This document shows, in pieces, positions 6,321-6,605 of a stretch of 6,605 nt of DNA. Under the pieces are notes generated by a model. The model was given only the letters and a program-made list of their open reading frames with translations. It did no database searches and had not been told where the DNA came from. The DNA lies in assembly GCA_002405555.1 (NCBI GenBank), contig DHMA01000060.1, forward strand, positions 1 through 6,605, in the 5' to 3' direction. Every line of letters starts with the position of its first letter. Position 1 is the stretch's first letter. The DNA comes from Opitutia bacterium UBA4654. Its GTDB lineage: Bacteria > Verrucomicrobiota > Verrucomicrobiia > Opitutales > Intestinicryptomonadaceae. The position numbers and the translations under genes were made by a program.

Positions 6321-6346
6321 GGCGGGTTTGTTTTTCCGTTTTCGGG
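6249..6346 (+). repeat. Direct repeat copy B, downstream of the GH36 gene
   Basis: Ungapped match to 3915-4012, same orientation. Homology continues past the stop codon through the GTTTTCGGG at 6338-6346, so the duplicated unit included the 3' untranslated flank as well as the coding end. The 6347-6435 remainder of the spacer shows no gene that I can support. Confidence 0.9.
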
Positions 6347-6435
6347 TTGTTTTTGCGCCTCGGCGTCGGTAGGTTTTCGCGCGGAATTTGCAGTCGGCAT
6401 TTACGCCGCCGTTTTTTGCATTGCGTAGTCGGGAA

Positions 6436-6470
6436 AAAAAGGACTCCCGCGTTTGCGGAGAGTCCTTTTT
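6436..6470. terminator. Intrinsic terminator after the GH36 region, probably bidirectional
   Basis: The outer stem AAAAAGGACTC (6436-6446) pairs with GAGTCCTTTTT (6460-6470). Inside it CCGC (6447-6450) pairs with GCGG (6455-6458) around a GTTT loop, with one unpaired A at 6459. The plus-strand arm ends in TTTTT and the minus-strand side in seven Ts, so it can stop transcription from the galactosidase side and from the converging gene that ends at 6489. Confidence 0.85.
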
Positions 6471-6488
6471 GCTTTTATGTTTCGTCGC

Positions 6489-6605
6489 TTAGTAGGTGAT
6501 TGTTTTTTGTTCCGTAATTTTTACTTTGCGTTCGTCCGAAAGTCTTGTCGCGTACATTTCCTCCGCGATTTTCCTCGCCGCTTCGACCGCCTCGTACACG
6601 GGGGT
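6489..6605 (-). CDS. C-terminal end of an unidentified gene, cut by the window edge
   Basis: On the minus strand an open frame enters at 6605 and ends at a TAA (6489-6491), giving 38 residues: 'TPVYEAVEAARKIAEEMY' followed by 'ATRLSDERKVKITEQKTITY'. The first part should form an amphipathic helix with alternating Glu and Ala/Lys, the second a charged segment and a short strand. Its codons resemble those of the neighbouring genes, its stop lies 19 bases from a terminator facing the right way, and no better plus-strand frame competes. I do not recognise the family from this much sequence. Confidence 0.6.
   Translation of the reverse strand, partial: TPVYEAVEAARKIAEEMYATRLSDERKVKITEQKTITY

Noticed and set aside
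3915..6346. Composite transposon bounded by the direct repeats
   Set aside because: No transposase, terminal inverted repeats or target-site duplications are seen, and the repeat is the coding end of a PH-domain gene, not an insertion-sequence end.
4682..6400. A 572-codon open frame on the minus strand across most of the galactosidase gene
   Set aside because: It is antisense to a gene with clear GH36 catalytic motifs and a signal peptide. Its Arg/Val/His-rich translation has no domain pattern, as expected in GC-rich DNA with strong codon bias.

Overview
The window most resembles chromosomal DNA from a Verrucomicrobiota-type bacterium (Opitutia-like; Lentisphaerota is an alternative). The main clue is a secreted protein ending in a classic PEP-CTERM sorting tail (VPEPA, hydrophobic stretch, RR...KRK) fused to pentapeptide-like and 'LYSTxSY' repeats, an architecture I associate with gut and environmental members of these phyla. 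A secreted GH36 alpha-galactosidase fits a polysaccharide- or oligosaccharide-degrading lifestyle. The assignment is inference; there is no rRNA or other phylogenetic marker in the window.

Layout. Positions 1-165 are an AT-rich leader with a possible promoter and dyad. Positions 166-2309 (+) hold three closely spaced genes (gaps of 17 and 15 bases): a small PUA/EVE-like protein, the PEP-CTERM repeat protein, and a very acidic 90-residue protein. They look like one operon, closed by a strong hairpin at 2320-2354. That hairpin also serves the converging gene at 2367-3449 (-), a Tat-exported class C beta-lactamase-fold serine hydrolase. A roughly 100-base divergent spacer with an 8-bp dyad separates it from 3552-3986 (+), a two-TM bacterial PH-domain protein. 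Next is 4070-6229 (+), an exported GH36 alpha-galactosidase. Downstream, 6249-6346 is a second copy of the PH gene's 3' end. A terminator follows at 6436-6470, and then the C-terminal 38 codons of a converging minus-strand gene that runs off the window at 6605. No stretch longer than about 300 bases lacks a gene.

How they work together. Most identifiable products act at or outside the cytoplasmic membrane: the PEP-CTERM surface protein, the Tat-exported hydrolase, the membrane PH protein and the secreted glycosidase. No transporter, exosortase, regulator or sugar-catabolic gene is present to tie them into one pathway. I do not see a defence system, CRISPR array, transposase or integrase. The most unusual signals are the 98-base direct repeat flanking the alpha-galactosidase gene, a paralogous PH gene remnant, and an abrupt base-composition change inside the PEP-CTERM gene.
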